A stretch of 64,000 nt of DNA from positions 3,906,001 to 3,970,000 of the forward strand of contig NC_133955.1 in assembly GCF_031877795.1 (NCBI RefSeq). The letters are read 5' to 3'. Positions 59,890-64,000 of this stretch are shown in pieces. The number at the start of each line of letters is the position of its first letter. Position 1 is the first letter of the stretch. The DNA comes from Strix aluco. Its lineage: Eukaryota; Chordata; Aves; Strigiformes; Strigidae. Under the pieces are notes generated by a model, which did not search any database, had not been told where the DNA came from, and saw only the letters and a list, made by a program, of their open reading frames with translations. A program made the position numbers and the translations under genes.

Positions 59890-59895
59890 TTTATC
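59890..59895 (-). terminator. MAPK13: Candidate MAPK13 poly(A) signal (GATAAA variant)
   Basis: No canonical AATAAA is seen on the - strand within about 1 kb after the stop. GATAAA, overlapping AATATA, lies about 185 nt past it and is the best nearby variant. Weak call. Confidence 0.3.
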
Positions 59896-60079
59896 TTTTG
59901 CATTGAAAACTGTTTGGGGTGCTTCCCCCTTTAGCAGAACAAAGTCCAGTGCCCACAGCACAGTGTCACCCTCGTGCTGGCACACAGAAGTCCCACAGGC
60001 CAATCGACGGCCACCAGCGAGGGGTCAGTCCGAATCGTCACCCAGGAGAAGTGAATCCCAGCCAAAGCCGCACCGGCCG

Positions 60080-63627
<3,548 letters not shown>

Positions 63628-64000
63628 CTGCAGTTCACCAAAGGAAGAGAGAGAAGGAAGGGCAGGAAAGAAAAGAGAAATCCTACAGGCAAGTGAGAAT
63701 CTACTTCTAAAAGGAAACGAAGCAGATTCAATCAGATAATAACAAAGCTCCAACTACACCACAGCCACCCACAGGACAGTTCAAAGAACTAACAGGTTTG
63801 TCTTAATTCCTCTGTAAATTGCAACCCAGCTGCAAAACCAGTTGTGTGAAGACCCTGCCGAAAGGATGGGTGCTGTGTGCACCTGGAAGGTCACTTCCTC
63901 TCTTGAGGCTTAAGTTTCAACTCCATGAGCTTTATTTAATTGAGTTCCATAACCTGGCGGCGAAGGCATGTGCCCAGGCCACCACGACTCACCCTTTCCT
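63628..64000 (-). other. MAPK13: MAPK13 intron running off the right edge
   Basis: No exon recognised in the last 373 bases. The preceding exon of p38 kinases (catalytic loop HRDLKPGN) must lie beyond the window. Confidence 0.75.

Overview
The window is animal nuclear DNA, almost certainly from a bird. Three protein genes are split into short exons with GT-AG introns and CpG-rich promoter sequence, and the recognisable young repeats are 5'-truncated CR1 LINE copies ending in the avian CACAGAATC / GATTCTGTG 3' tail. Compact introns and high GC in parts fit a microchromosome. Chicken chromosome 26, which as I recall carries the MAPK13/MAPK14 block, is the likely counterpart; that is inference. 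No species is named, because nothing here separates close bird lineages.

Layout: (1) 1 to about 17.7 kb, + strand: TBC1D22B, a Golgi Rab GTPase-activating protein. Every exon except the first is inside the window. (2) About 17.7 to 20.1 kb: a convergent intergenic gap with a MIR-like SINE relic and no gene I recognise. (3) 20.1 to about 50.1 kb, - strand: BRPF3, the bromodomain/PHD/PWWP scaffold of MYST histone acetyltransferase complexes. All 12 coding exons can be placed; together they give 3516 nt, an exact multiple of three (1171 residues plus stop). A non-coding first exon probably lies in a strong CpG island at 49.4 to 50.9 kb. (4) About 51 to 59.8 kb: an AT-rich intergenic stretch without a recognisable gene. 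(5) About 59.9 kb to the window end, - strand: the last six coding exons (200 residues plus stop) of MAPK13 (p38 delta), starting at the DFG motif. The N-lobe exons lie beyond the right edge.

The genes are unrelated in function: membrane traffic, chromatin acetylation and stress kinase signalling. BRPF3 and MAPK13 keep the head-to-tail order known from mammals. TBC1D22B sits directly against the 3' end of BRPF3, whereas in human the two are separated by roughly a megabase of 6p21, so this is a lineage-specific junction.

I found no previously undescribed biological system. The points worth checking are small-scale: a GC-AG intron and a NAGNAG tandem acceptor in BRPF3, a tandem acceptor at the last MAPK13 exon, a short duplication at a CR1 junction, two minisatellites, MIR-like relics, and a promoter architecture in the BRPF3 CpG island that appears to point outward along the + strand.
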